Source of the DNA: Turicibacter sanguinis
Lineage (GTDB): Bacteria; Bacillota_I; Bacilli_A; MOL361; Turicibacteraceae
Direction of reading: 5' to 3'
NCBI RefSeq assembly: GCF_013046825.1
Contig: NZ_CP053187.1
Span: 2,204,001-2,268,000, forward strand
DNA length: 64,000 nt
The notes beneath the pieces were generated by a model. That model was not told the DNA's origin. It saw only the letters and a list, made by a program, of their open reading frames with translations, and ran no database searches. The position numbers and the translations under genes are program-made. Shown piece by piece: positions 1-7,069 of the stretch. The number at the start of each line of letters is the position of its first letter. Position 1 is the first letter of the stretch.

Positions 1-2
1 TA

Positions 3-281
3 GTAGAACAACAACAAGCTATTGAGGAGGTTCTAAACGAATTGTCAAAGATAGAAAAACCACTACTAGATGAGTGGCAACATGAGCAAAACTCTAATTT
101 AGTTGTTGAAGGCTTTTTAAATCAAACAACCATTACGCTTGTTTACTTTGAGCGAGGACAGTTACTTAGGGTAAAGGGAAACGTTGAAAAAATCAATGAG
201 GCCTATCGTTATTTTATCCTATCGGATGGTCACCAAAGAAAGAAGATTTCATTTAGTAGTGTCGTCGAAGTAAAAGGATAG
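3..281 (+). CDS. YolD-like protein, C-terminal part (cut by window edge)
   Basis: The frame is open from the first bases of the window, so this is the 3' end of a longer gene; the TTG at 42 is internal and need not be the start. About 92 residues are visible. The C-terminal half has the pattern of the YolD-like family: a hydrophobic strand, then GNVEKIN, RYFILSDG and KKISFSSVVEV. YolD-like proteins often sit beside Y-family (UmuC/DinB-type) DNA polymerase genes and are linked to the SOS response, but the upstream neighbour is outside the window. The family call rests on pattern only. Confidence 0.6.
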   Translation, partial: VEQQQAIEEVLNELSKIEKPLLDEWQHEQNSNLVVEGFLNQTTITLVYFERGQLLRVKGNVEKINEAYRYFILSDGHQRKKISFSSVVEVKG

Positions 282-304
282 AAAAGGTCATCTTTATATT
301 TTTA

Positions 305-313
305 TGGTATAAT
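305..313 (+). promoter_or_regulatory. Extended -10 promoter of the MBL-fold gene
   Basis: TGGTATAAT at 305-313 is a perfect extended -10 element; no good -35 is seen, as often with extended -10 promoters. It overlaps the ATG at 312, so a transcript from here would begin near 320 and could not use that ATG. Confidence 0.55.
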
Positions 314-344
314 GGGGAGAAGTTATGAATTAGGAGAGATTAGT

Positions 345-1472
345 TTGGAGCAGTTTTTAGTTGAGATTGATTATGTCCTTGAATTGTTAAATCAAGCCCA
401 TTGGACTGATTATTTAGTGATTACCCTTATGTATCTAATTTTAATTTTAATGATGATAGGAAAGTGGAAAAAAAGTAAGCGACAAATTTGGTATAACTAT
501 TTGTGGCTGATGTTATGTCCACCTGTTGGAATTTATTTAGTTAGCCAGAACCGTAAAATTAAAAAGAAAGAAAAAAAACAAGTCATTACCATTTCAGTAA
601 CAGGATGGGCCATTATATTATCCTCTATTTTCATTTATTTAGGATGGATGCCAAAACCACAGTATCAAGAAAGTCTAAATCAAAGTCATGTTGGACTTGA
701 AGTTCGGCCTAGTCATCAAGAACTCCAGGTTCATTTTATTGATATTGGACAGGGGGATTCGACCCTGATTATTTATGATGATTTTCATATTTTAATTGAT
801 GGTGGAAATAATGGAGCAGAAGATATTTTATTAAATTATTTAGAAGCCGTTGGTGTTGATGATTTAGAAATTGTGGTGGCAACTCATCCCGATGCCGATC
901 ATATTGGAGGATTGGCAGAAGTGCTACAGACATACTCGGTTGATTTGATTATTGATTCGGGCGAAGCCCATACCTCTCAAACTTATAAAGCGTATTTAAA
1001 GCAAGTTGAAGAACAAAAACAACTAGGGGCTCAATACTTAGAAGATGATGATTTAGTATTTGAACTTGCAGATGGAGTGACGTTTGAAGTAATCGAAACG
1101 GGTGATGATAACGGTGATCGTAACAATAACTCAGTTGTAACGAAGTTAACATATAATGATGTTGCCTTCTTATTTACAGGAGATATGGAATCTGACGTTG
1201 AAAAGAAAATTTTATCTCGGGATTTAGATGTAGATATTTTAAAGGCAGGACATCACGGTTCAAAAACGTCGTCTTCGATGGCTTTTTTAGAGGTGGTAAA
1301 GCCTAAAACAGTCGTGATTAGTGCTGGAAAAAACAATACCTATGGGCATCCACATCCGGTTTTATTAAACCGCTTAAAAGCTTATACGGAGGATATTTAT
1401 GTGACAGCTGATCTTGGACATATCGTGATTACGACGGATGGCCAAACATATGAGGTAGAGACTGTTAAATAG
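345..1472 (+). CDS. Membrane-anchored MBL-fold hydrolase, ComEC C-terminal type
   Basis: The open frame reaches an ATG at 312, but that ATG lies inside a -10 box. The TTG at 345, preceded by TAGGAGAG at 331-338, is the better start (375 aa). The N-terminus has about three hydrophobic segments with a Lys-rich loop, so the protein is membrane anchored. The remainder is a metallo-beta-lactamase fold: FIDIGQGDST, the metal motif THPDADH (about residue 180), FTGDM, and GHHGSKTSS (about 303), then SAGKNNTYGHPH. This is the pattern of the extracytoplasmic nuclease-like domain of ComEC/Rec2, here without the ComEC channel. Similar stand-alone proteins are common in Firmicutes; the substrate is unknown. 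A hairpin terminator follows. Confidence 0.8.
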   Translation: MEQFLVEIDYVLELLNQAHWTDYLVITLMYLILILMMIGKWKKSKRQIWYNYLWLMLCPPVGIYLVSQNRKIKKKEKKQVITISVTGWAIILSSIFIYLGWMPKPQYQESLNQSHVGLEVRPSHQELQVHFIDIGQGDSTLIIYDDFHILIDGGNNGAEDILLNYLEAVGVDDLEIVVATHPDADHIGGLAEVLQTYSVDLIIDSGEAHTSQTYKAYLKQVEEQKQLGAQYLEDDDLVFELADGVTFEVIETGDDNGDRNNNSVVTKLTYNDVAFLFTGDMESDVEKKILSRDLDVDILKAGHHGSKTSSSMAFLEVVKPKTVVISAGKNNTYGHPHPVLLNRLKAYTEDIYVTADLGHIVITTDGQTYEVETVK

Positions 1473-1516
1473 CACAATATTTTACAAGTATAGACGCTTT
1501 ATTAAAGTGGGAAACT

Positions 1517-1545
1517 AAAAGTAGCAAAAAATGCTACTTTTTTTA
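1517..1545 (+). terminator. Intrinsic terminator after MBL gene
   Basis: Stem AAAAGTAGC (1517-1525) and GCTACTTTT (1533-1541), seven-base loop, then a T run. Confidence 0.75.
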
Positions 1546-1564
1546 CTTTAATGAGGTGATGGTC

Positions 1565-3607
1565 TTGAAAAAATCGATAAGTTTCTTACTTATTGTGATG
1601 AGTTGGTTTGTAGTCTCACAAATCATTCAAGCTCATGCTGAATCGATAGATGAGACGGCTGTAAAAGTCATAGAACCTAAAAAAAATTATCAAGGATTTT
1701 ATTCGATAGATCCGGAAACATTTGATTATTTATATACGTTCAAGCAAACAGACTCCAAGCACTTTGCCAATTTTATTGATGGATTGATTGAACATGATGC
1801 GTATGGGAATTTAGTTGGCGCTGTTGCTAGTCATTGGGAAAGTAATGAGGATGCAACGATTTGGACGTTTAAGTTGAAAGAAGGAATTAAATGGTATACA
1901 GATGAGGGGAGTGTTTACGATGAAGTCAGGGCGCATGATTTTGTGGCTGGACTTTGGCATGCTGCTGATTTTCAATCTCAAACCTTATATCTTGTCAAAG
2001 ATGTTATCAAAAATTTAGAAGCCTATGTCAATGGAGAAGTAACATTTGATGAAGTGGGGGTAAAAGCGATTGATGATTATACGTTACAATATGAGCTAAA
2101 TTCTCCGACTCCGTACTTTCCAAGCATGACGACATACTCGATTTTACTACCGGTGAATCAAAGTTTTCTAGAATCGAAGGGAAGTGGATGTCGTCTTGGA
2201 AGTCCAGACTTATCGAATTGTTCATTTGGAAATTTAAATCCAGAGTCTATCCTTTATAATGGCGCGTATCGTTTAACAAACTTTACTTCAAAATCTGTGA
2301 TTGAGTATACCGCAAATGTTGATTATTGGGATGCAGAATCAGTTTATATTCCAAAAGTAAAACTCATTTATTCGGAAAGTTTGGATCCGACTAGTCTATT
2401 TTTAGCTTTTGAACGAGGAGAAATTACATCAGCTCCGATTGATGTTTATAATGCGGCTATTTATGCCTTTGCGAAGAAAAAGTATGGCGATTCTATTTTT
2501 GTGACGGAAACAAGTAGCGCAACCTCTTTTGCTTGTTTTGTGTTTAACCGTCAAGCGTATCACTCTCCGTTAGATCCCCGAATTGACATTTCGCCTAAAA
2601 CAGCTAAGCAACGTGAGGATACGAAGTTAGCGATTTTAAATCAAGCTTTTCGCCAGGCCATTTTACATGGACTGGATGTATCAGCTGTTAATGCACAAAG
2701 TGTTGGTGAAGAACTGAAAGAGATTTCCGTTCGAAACTTAATTACCCAACCTGACTTTGTTCAAACCTCTTATCATCAAACATATGGTGAGCTAGTCGGC
2801 GATTCATTAAAACGACTCAATCCAATGTTATATCCCGAAAACTTTACGGTTGAAGATGGTCAAATGAGCTATTTTAATCCAGGACTTGCAAAAGAATTGA
2901 TGCAAGTAGCTAAAGCGGAATTAATGGAACAAGGGGTAGATTTTCCAGTTTATCTCGATGTTTTAATCAATGGTGAGAGTGAAATGAGTTTTAGAAGTGC
3001 CCAAGCATTAAAGAATAGTCTTGAAACTGAGTTAAAAGGAGATGTGGTGATTAATTTAATCACGACTTCAAGAGAACATCTGGCCGCGACTAAGTCAGCT
3101 AGTCTAGTGAATACCGATCTTTATTTTGCAACCGCATGGTCACCTGATTATGGTGATCCTAAAAGTTATATGGATATTTTAGATCCTAAGCAGGGAGATA
3201 TGTTGAAATATTTTGGATTGAATCAAGCCGTGATTGAAACCGAAGAAGATCGTCAAATTAAAGAACAAATTGGACTAAATAAATTTGGATATTTAAAACA
3301 AGCCGCATCTGATGTTGTAAATGACCCAGATTTACGGTATGAATTGTATGCGCAGGCTGAAGCTTTTGCGATTGATCAGGCGTATTTTATTCCTCTTTCA
3401 ACCTCTGGTGGAAGTTATGCCGTCTCAAAAATTATTCCGTATACCAAACCCTATAGTTCTTATGGTTTATCGACGATGAAGTTTAAAGGAATGCAAATTA
3501 GTGATCATATCATTACCGTCGTGGAAAGAAACCAATATAAAGAACAGTGGATACAAAAACGTAATCAAATCGCTCCGTCTATCAATGTCGATAAAATCCT
3601 TCCTTAA
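1565..3607 (+). CDS. Extracellular solute-binding protein family 5 (OppA-like), orphan
   Basis: The frame is open from GTG 1556, but GAGGTGAT at 1553-1560 is the ribosome site, making TTG 1565 the likely start (680 aa). It has a typical signal peptide (KK, hydrophobic core, AHA before ES) but no lipobox cysteine, which is unusual for a Gram-positive binding protein; it may be released or held by partners. The mature part follows the SBP_bac_5 plan: an early YSIDPETFDYL strand, FKLKEGIKWYTDEGS, DFVAGL, and the late TAWSPDYGDPKSYMDI region. Length exceeds the usual 530-560 aa. No oligopeptide permease or ATPase gene is adjacent, so it probably serves a transporter elsewhere. Peptide binding is inferred from the family. 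Confidence 0.85.
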   Translation: MKKSISFLLIVMSWFVVSQIIQAHAESIDETAVKVIEPKKNYQGFYSIDPETFDYLYTFKQTDSKHFANFIDGLIEHDAYGNLVGAVASHWESNEDATIWTFKLKEGIKWYTDEGSVYDEVRAHDFVAGLWHAADFQSQTLYLVKDVIKNLEAYVNGEVTFDEVGVKAIDDYTLQYELNSPTPYFPSMTTYSILLPVNQSFLESKGSGCRLGSPDLSNCSFGNLNPESILYNGAYRLTNFTSKSVIEYTANVDYWDAESVYIPKVKLIYSESLDPTSLFLAFERGEITSAPIDVYNAAIYAFAKKKYGDSIFVTETSSATSFACFVFNRQAYHSPLDPRIDISPKTAKQREDTKLAILNQAFRQAILHGLDVSAVNAQSVGEELKEISVRNLITQPDFVQTSYHQTYGELVGDSLKRLNPMLYPENFTVEDGQMSYFNPGLAKELMQVAKAELMEQGVDFPVYLDVLINGESEMSFRSAQALKNSLETELKGDVVINLITTSREHLAATKSASLVNTDLYFATAWSPDYGDPKSYMDILDPKQGDMLKYFGLNQAVIETEEDRQIKEQIGLNKFGYLKQAASDVVNDPDLRYELYAQAEAFAIDQAYFIPLSTSGGSYAVSKIIPYTKPYSSYGLSTMKFKGMQISDHIITVVERNQYKEQWIQKRNQIAPSINVDKILP

Positions 3608-3640
3608 CTAAAATTAACAACTGAATTTTTGAAAATGTTC

Positions 3641-3669
3641 TTTTCATCTTTTCAAATCTTAGATATAAT
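3641..3669 (+). promoter_or_regulatory. Sigma-A type promoter of ABC-F gene
   Basis: -10 TATAAT at 3664-3669, with a weak -35 TTTTCA at 3641-3646 and 17 bp spacing. A leader of about 50 nt with a locally GC-richer stretch follows before the start at 3730. Confidence 0.55.
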
Positions 3670-3729
3670 CGAATAAGGAAAATTTCAGTCGAAGGGCGCA
3701 ACGTCGTCACTTGGGAAAGGAGAGTCACG

Positions 3730-5286
3730 ATGAGTGTTTTAACTGTTACCAACTTGAGTCATGGGTTTGGGGATCGTGCGATTTTTGAAAATGTATCATT
3801 CCGTTTATTAAAGGGTGAGCATGTCGGTTTAATCGGAGCAAATGGTGAAGGTAAATCAACATTTATGAATATTATTACTGGAAAATTAGTGCCAGATGAA
3901 GGGAAAGTAGAATGGTCACGTAATGTTCGTGTTGGATATTTAGATCAGCACGTGGCACTACAACCTGGTATGACCATTCGTGATGTGTTAAAAACAGCCT
4001 TTCAATATTTATTTGATATGGAAGCTAAAATTAACGATTTATATATGAAAATGGGAGAAGTTGATCCTGATGAGATGGATAAACTTCTTGAGGAAGTCGG
4101 GGTTTTACAAGATATTTTAACAAACAATGACTTCTATGTCATCGATGCAAAAGTAGAAGAGGTGGCTAAAGGATTAGGACTTCAAGATATTGGACTTGAC
4201 CGCGATGTTTCAGAATTAAGTGGTGGACAACGTTCAAAAGTATTATTAGCGAAATTATTACTGGAGAAGCCAGATATCTTATTACTTGATGAGCCGACGA
4301 ACCACTTAGATGAGGCGCACGTGACATGGTTAACTCGTTATTTACAAGAATATGAAAATGCTTTTATTTTAATCTCTCATGATATCCCATTCTTAAATAG
4401 TGTAATTAACTTAATCTATCACATGGGGAATCAAGAATTAAACCGCTATGTAGGAGATTACGATAACTTTGTTCGTATCTATGAAGCAAAAAAAGCACAA
4501 TTAGAGTCTGCTTATAAAAAACAACAGCAAGAGATTGCTGATTTAAAAGATTTCGTTGCTCGAAATAAAGCCCGTGTTTCAACACGTAATATGGCGATGT
4601 CACGTCAAAAGAAATTAGATAAAATGGAAGTGATTGAGCTAGCTTCTGAGCGTCCAAAACCAGAGTTTAACTTTAAAGGGGCTCGTACAGCCGGTCGTTA
4701 TATTTTCCAAACAAAAGATTTAGTGATTGGATATGGTGAGCCATTATCATCTCCATTAAACTTAACAATGGAACGTGGGCAAAAAATTGCGATTTGCGGA
4801 GCAAATGGAATTGGGAAAACAACGCTACTTCGTAGCCTTTTAGGTGAAATTCAACCGATTTCAGGATCTGTTGAACGTGGAGAATTTTTACACATTGGTT
4901 ACTTCGAACAAGAAATCAAAGGTGGAAAAGATAAAACATGTTTACAAGAGTTCTGGGATGAGTTTCCTCATTTAACACAAGGGGAAGCTCGTGCTGCGTT
5001 AGCGAAATGTGGATTAACAACGAAACACATTGAAAGTAAAGTCATGGTCTTAAGTGGAGGAGAACAAGCTAAAGTTCGCCTTGCTAAGTTAATTAATCGT
5101 GAATCAAATGTTTTAATTCTCGATGAGCCAACGAACCACTTAGATGTTGATGCGAAAGATGAGTTAAAACGTGCCATTAAAGAATATAAAGGAAGTGTGT
5201 TACTGATTTCCCATGAACCTGAATTCTATCGTGATGTGGTGACAGATATTTGGGATGGAGAAAAGTGGACCACTCGTTTAGTTTAG
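3730..5286 (+). CDS. ABC-F family ATPase (YkpA/YbiT-like)
   Basis: Soluble tandem ATPase of 518 aa without membrane segments. First domain: Walker A GANGEGKST (about 36-44), signature LSGGQ (about 164), Walker B LLLDEPTNHLD. A charged linker, rich in Lys and Gln, spans about 245-325. Second domain: Walker A GANGIGKTT, signature LSGGEQ, LILDEPTNHLD. This is the ABC-F plan; such proteins act on ribosomes as translation factors, and some protect from antibiotics. The short linker and overall length fit the YkpA/YbiT subgroup rather than a resistance type, though the sequence alone does not settle it. Start has GGAAAGGAGAG just upstream. Own promoter and terminator, so monocistronic. Confidence 0.9.
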   Translation: MSVLTVTNLSHGFGDRAIFENVSFRLLKGEHVGLIGANGEGKSTFMNIITGKLVPDEGKVEWSRNVRVGYLDQHVALQPGMTIRDVLKTAFQYLFDMEAKINDLYMKMGEVDPDEMDKLLEEVGVLQDILTNNDFYVIDAKVEEVAKGLGLQDIGLDRDVSELSGGQRSKVLLAKLLLEKPDILLLDEPTNHLDEAHVTWLTRYLQEYENAFILISHDIPFLNSVINLIYHMGNQELNRYVGDYDNFVRIYEAKKAQLESAYKKQQQEIADLKDFVARNKARVSTRNMAMSRQKKLDKMEVIELASERPKPEFNFKGARTAGRYIFQTKDLVIGYGEPLSSPLNLTMERGQKIAICGANGIGKTTLLRSLLGEIQPISGSVERGEFLHIGYFEQEIKGGKDKTCLQEFWDEFPHLTQGEARAALAKCGLTTKHIESKVMVLSGGEQAKVRLAKLINRESNVLILDEPTNHLDVDAKDELKRAIKEYKGSVLLISHEPEFYRDVVTDIWDGEKWTTRLV

Positions 5287-5290
5287 TTAA

Positions 5291-5331
5291 AAAAGCATGA
5301 AAGCCTGTTAAAGAGCTTTCATGCTTTTTCT
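5291..5331 (+). terminator. Strong intrinsic terminator after ABC-F gene
   Basis: Perfect 14-bp stem: AAAAGCATGAAAGC (5291-5304) with GCTTTCATGCTTTT (5315-5328), followed by T-rich sequence. Confidence 0.9.
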
Positions 5332-5616
5332 TATTTTATGAAAGTGCCACCTTTTGATGAAGAGCTTGTTGTTGATTGGAAAGTGACATCCTTTAATGAT
5401 GTTATTTTTCTTTATAAGGAGAAGTAAAAGATGATTTGGATCGTGGATTTCTGTCTGTTTTGTCATAAGAGAGGGTTAACGTTCATAAAGACTTAGATAC
5501 TGAGAATGTAAACTAAGGATAAAAACAAGGAAAATTTCGTGGAATTGCTAAGTTTCTTGTATATTTGCACTTTTTCTCTCTTATAATGAAGTGAAATGCA
5601 AAATTTTTAGGTAGGG
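5332..5616. other. Intergenic stretch with no supported gene
   Basis: Tiny open frames of 29 codons (from ATG 5338) and 21 codons (from ATG 5432) exist, but neither has persuasive support. Two similar segments, GAAAGTGCCACCTTTTGATG (5341-5360) and GAAAGTGACATCCTTTAATG (from about 5381), form an imperfect direct repeat. A -10 TATAAT lies at 5582-5587 and probably serves the next gene. Confidence 0.4.
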
Positions 5617-5622
5617 ATGAAC

Positions 5623-6024
5623 ATGAAGCGTAAAAAAAAGGTGGAATATAACGAAATTTGGGTAAAATCAAGTGTTTGTGTTTTACTTGGGATTGGCGTC
5701 ATTGGAGGAGTTTGGTTAAAACGTCGCGAAGAAAAAGCGGAACAGGATTTAAAGGAAATTGGGCAGGCATTGTTGAATGAGCATATCAATGAATTAAAAC
5801 AAAAATTTGGATATGAAGAGATTGACTGTCAGTGTACATTAAATCAAATTGAAGTGGTTTCTAAAAAAAGAGATGAGTTTTTGTTAAGGCTTAACTATGA
5901 TTTAGTGATTGCAAATGAGATTGAGCGAGATTATAGCACTCAGACCTGGATGATGAGAGTCAAACACGTCAATGCAAAAGGATATGAAGTTATTGAGCAA
6001 GGGGAACAGTTGAATGATTTATAA
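5623..6024 (+). CDS. Small membrane-anchored protein of unknown function
   Basis: I do not recognise this family. GTAGGG at 5611-5616 touches the ATG at 5617, so the ATG at 5623 is the likelier start (133 aa). The protein begins with a very basic stretch (KRKKKVEY), then one transmembrane helix (about 13-29: VCVLLGIGVIGGVWL), then a charged domain with DCQCTLNQIEVV and a mostly beta-predicted tail. This looks like a single-pass protein with its C-terminal domain outside the cell. It has its own -10 (TATAAT, 5582-5587) and is followed closely by the promoter of the next gene. Confidence 0.65.
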   Translation: MKRKKKVEYNEIWVKSSVCVLLGIGVIGGVWLKRREEKAEQDLKEIGQALLNEHINELKQKFGYEEIDCQCTLNQIEVVSKKRDEFLLRLNYDLVIANEIERDYSTQTWMMRVKHVNAKGYEVIEQGEQLNDL

Positions 6025-6072
6025 AAGGGTTTACAAAAAAAGAAAAAGGTGATAGTTATTCAACGGAAAATG

Positions 6073-6081
6073 TGATATAAT
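6073..6081 (+). promoter_or_regulatory. Extended -10 promoter
   Basis: TGATATAAT at 6073-6081 (TG, one base, TATAAT), about 33 bases before the next start; ribosome site CGGAGGGG follows. Confidence 0.6.
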
Positions 6082-6113
6082 GACAGATATTTACATATTC
6101 CGGAGGGGATAGA

Positions 6114-6947
6114 ATGAAGCAGGGTGAGTTATTAGCGACAGATGGGATTAAAATTGACTTAGAGCGCGAGGACATGCTAGATGTCATTGAAAATGATTTA
6201 GAACATCACCATCACATTATGGCCTATTTTTACGAATTTCCCAAACATTCAGTTAACCATCAAGAGATTTATTTAAGTGTGGTTGTGCAGCCCGTTTTTT
6301 ATGAGAACTTTGTTAAACATAAGCGTTCTTTGGTTGCAGCTTGGGGAAAAGTTTTATTTTATGAAGAGGATTACTATGATGTCACACGATTAGTGGTTCA
6401 ATATGATAGCTTAGTGAAACTACATTTAAAGTTATATGAACCAAAAGATGTAAAGCCATCTGTGCATCATAAAAAAATTGAAGTGGCGTATGACCCATAT
6501 GGTTTAATGAACTATGTGGCTGAAAAGTCTGAATGTAGCGCGTACCAGTTAAATTATGAAGCATTAGATAATTGGCGTAGTAAATTCTTCGCTAGTTACT
6601 ATGAACTTTATCGAAGTATCAATGCCCGTGAATCGTATCAAACCTTACATAGCTTAGATAGGATGCGTTGGTTAATTTCAACGATGTGGATTCTTAAAGC
6701 TGGAAAAGTCCCGAATCATTATTTGAATTGGTCTAGAATGGAGGGTCCAGAGTCAATTTTAACTGCTGAAGAACAGGAGAAATTAATCAGCTGGCGTGTT
6801 GAGGGGACGCTAGAGGATTTAAAAGAAAAGGTCGACCTGATTCTAGAGGAATTCAAAACTTTACATAAAGAAATTTGTTGGAAATTAGATTTAATCGAAG
6901 ATGAAGCATTCATCGAACGGATTCTGACGCGAATTCAAATTAAATAA
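6114..6947 (+). CDS. Unknown protein, possibly nucleotidyltransferase-like
   Basis: 277 aa, cytoplasmic, no signal peptide. Start is ATG 6114 behind CGGAGGGG. The N-terminal third is a mixed alpha/beta stretch with a His cluster (HHHH, about 32-35); the C-terminal half is helical, with LDRMRWLISTMWILKAGKV and a final Glu/Lys-rich helix. The helical part resembles the C-terminal domain of aminoglycoside nucleotidyltransferase-like proteins, but I cannot see the GS-x-D-x-D catalytic motif at the N-terminus, so enzymatic activity is doubtful. Monocistronic between an extended -10 promoter and a hairpin terminator. Function unassigned. Confidence 0.55.
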   Translation: MKQGELLATDGIKIDLEREDMLDVIENDLEHHHHIMAYFYEFPKHSVNHQEIYLSVVVQPVFYENFVKHKRSLVAAWGKVLFYEEDYYDVTRLVVQYDSLVKLHLKLYEPKDVKPSVHHKKIEVAYDPYGLMNYVAEKSECSAYQLNYEALDNWRSKFFASYYELYRSINARESYQTLHSLDRMRWLISTMWILKAGKVPNHYLNWSRMEGPESILTAEEQEKLISWRVEGTLEDLKEKVDLILEEFKTLHKEICWKLDLIEDEAFIERILTRIQIK

Positions 6948-6950
6948 TGA

Positions 6951-6986
6951 AAAAGTCATCTTAGTTAAGCTAAGGTGACTTTTTTG
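6951..6986 (+). terminator. Intrinsic terminator
   Basis: Stem AAAAGTCATCTTAG with CTAAGGTGACTTTT (one G-T pair) and a short TTAAG loop, followed by T residues. Confidence 0.8.
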
Positions 6987-7030
6987 ATGAAGGTGGAACA
7001 ATTTATTAGCTAGGATAATGTCAAAAAAAA

Positions 7031-7039
7031 TGATATGAT
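7031..7039 (+). promoter_or_regulatory. Extended -10 promoter of helicase gene
   Basis: TGATATGAT at 7031-7039 matches TGnTATGAT. The start codon lies about 30 bases downstream. Confidence 0.45.
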
Positions 7040-7069
7040 GAATAATAAAAATGAAGTTTGGTGAGAAAT

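Noticed and set aside
5338-5427. 29-codon frame after the ABC-F terminator
   Set aside because: Lacks a convincing ribosome site, and the region looks like non-coding sequence with an imperfect direct repeat.
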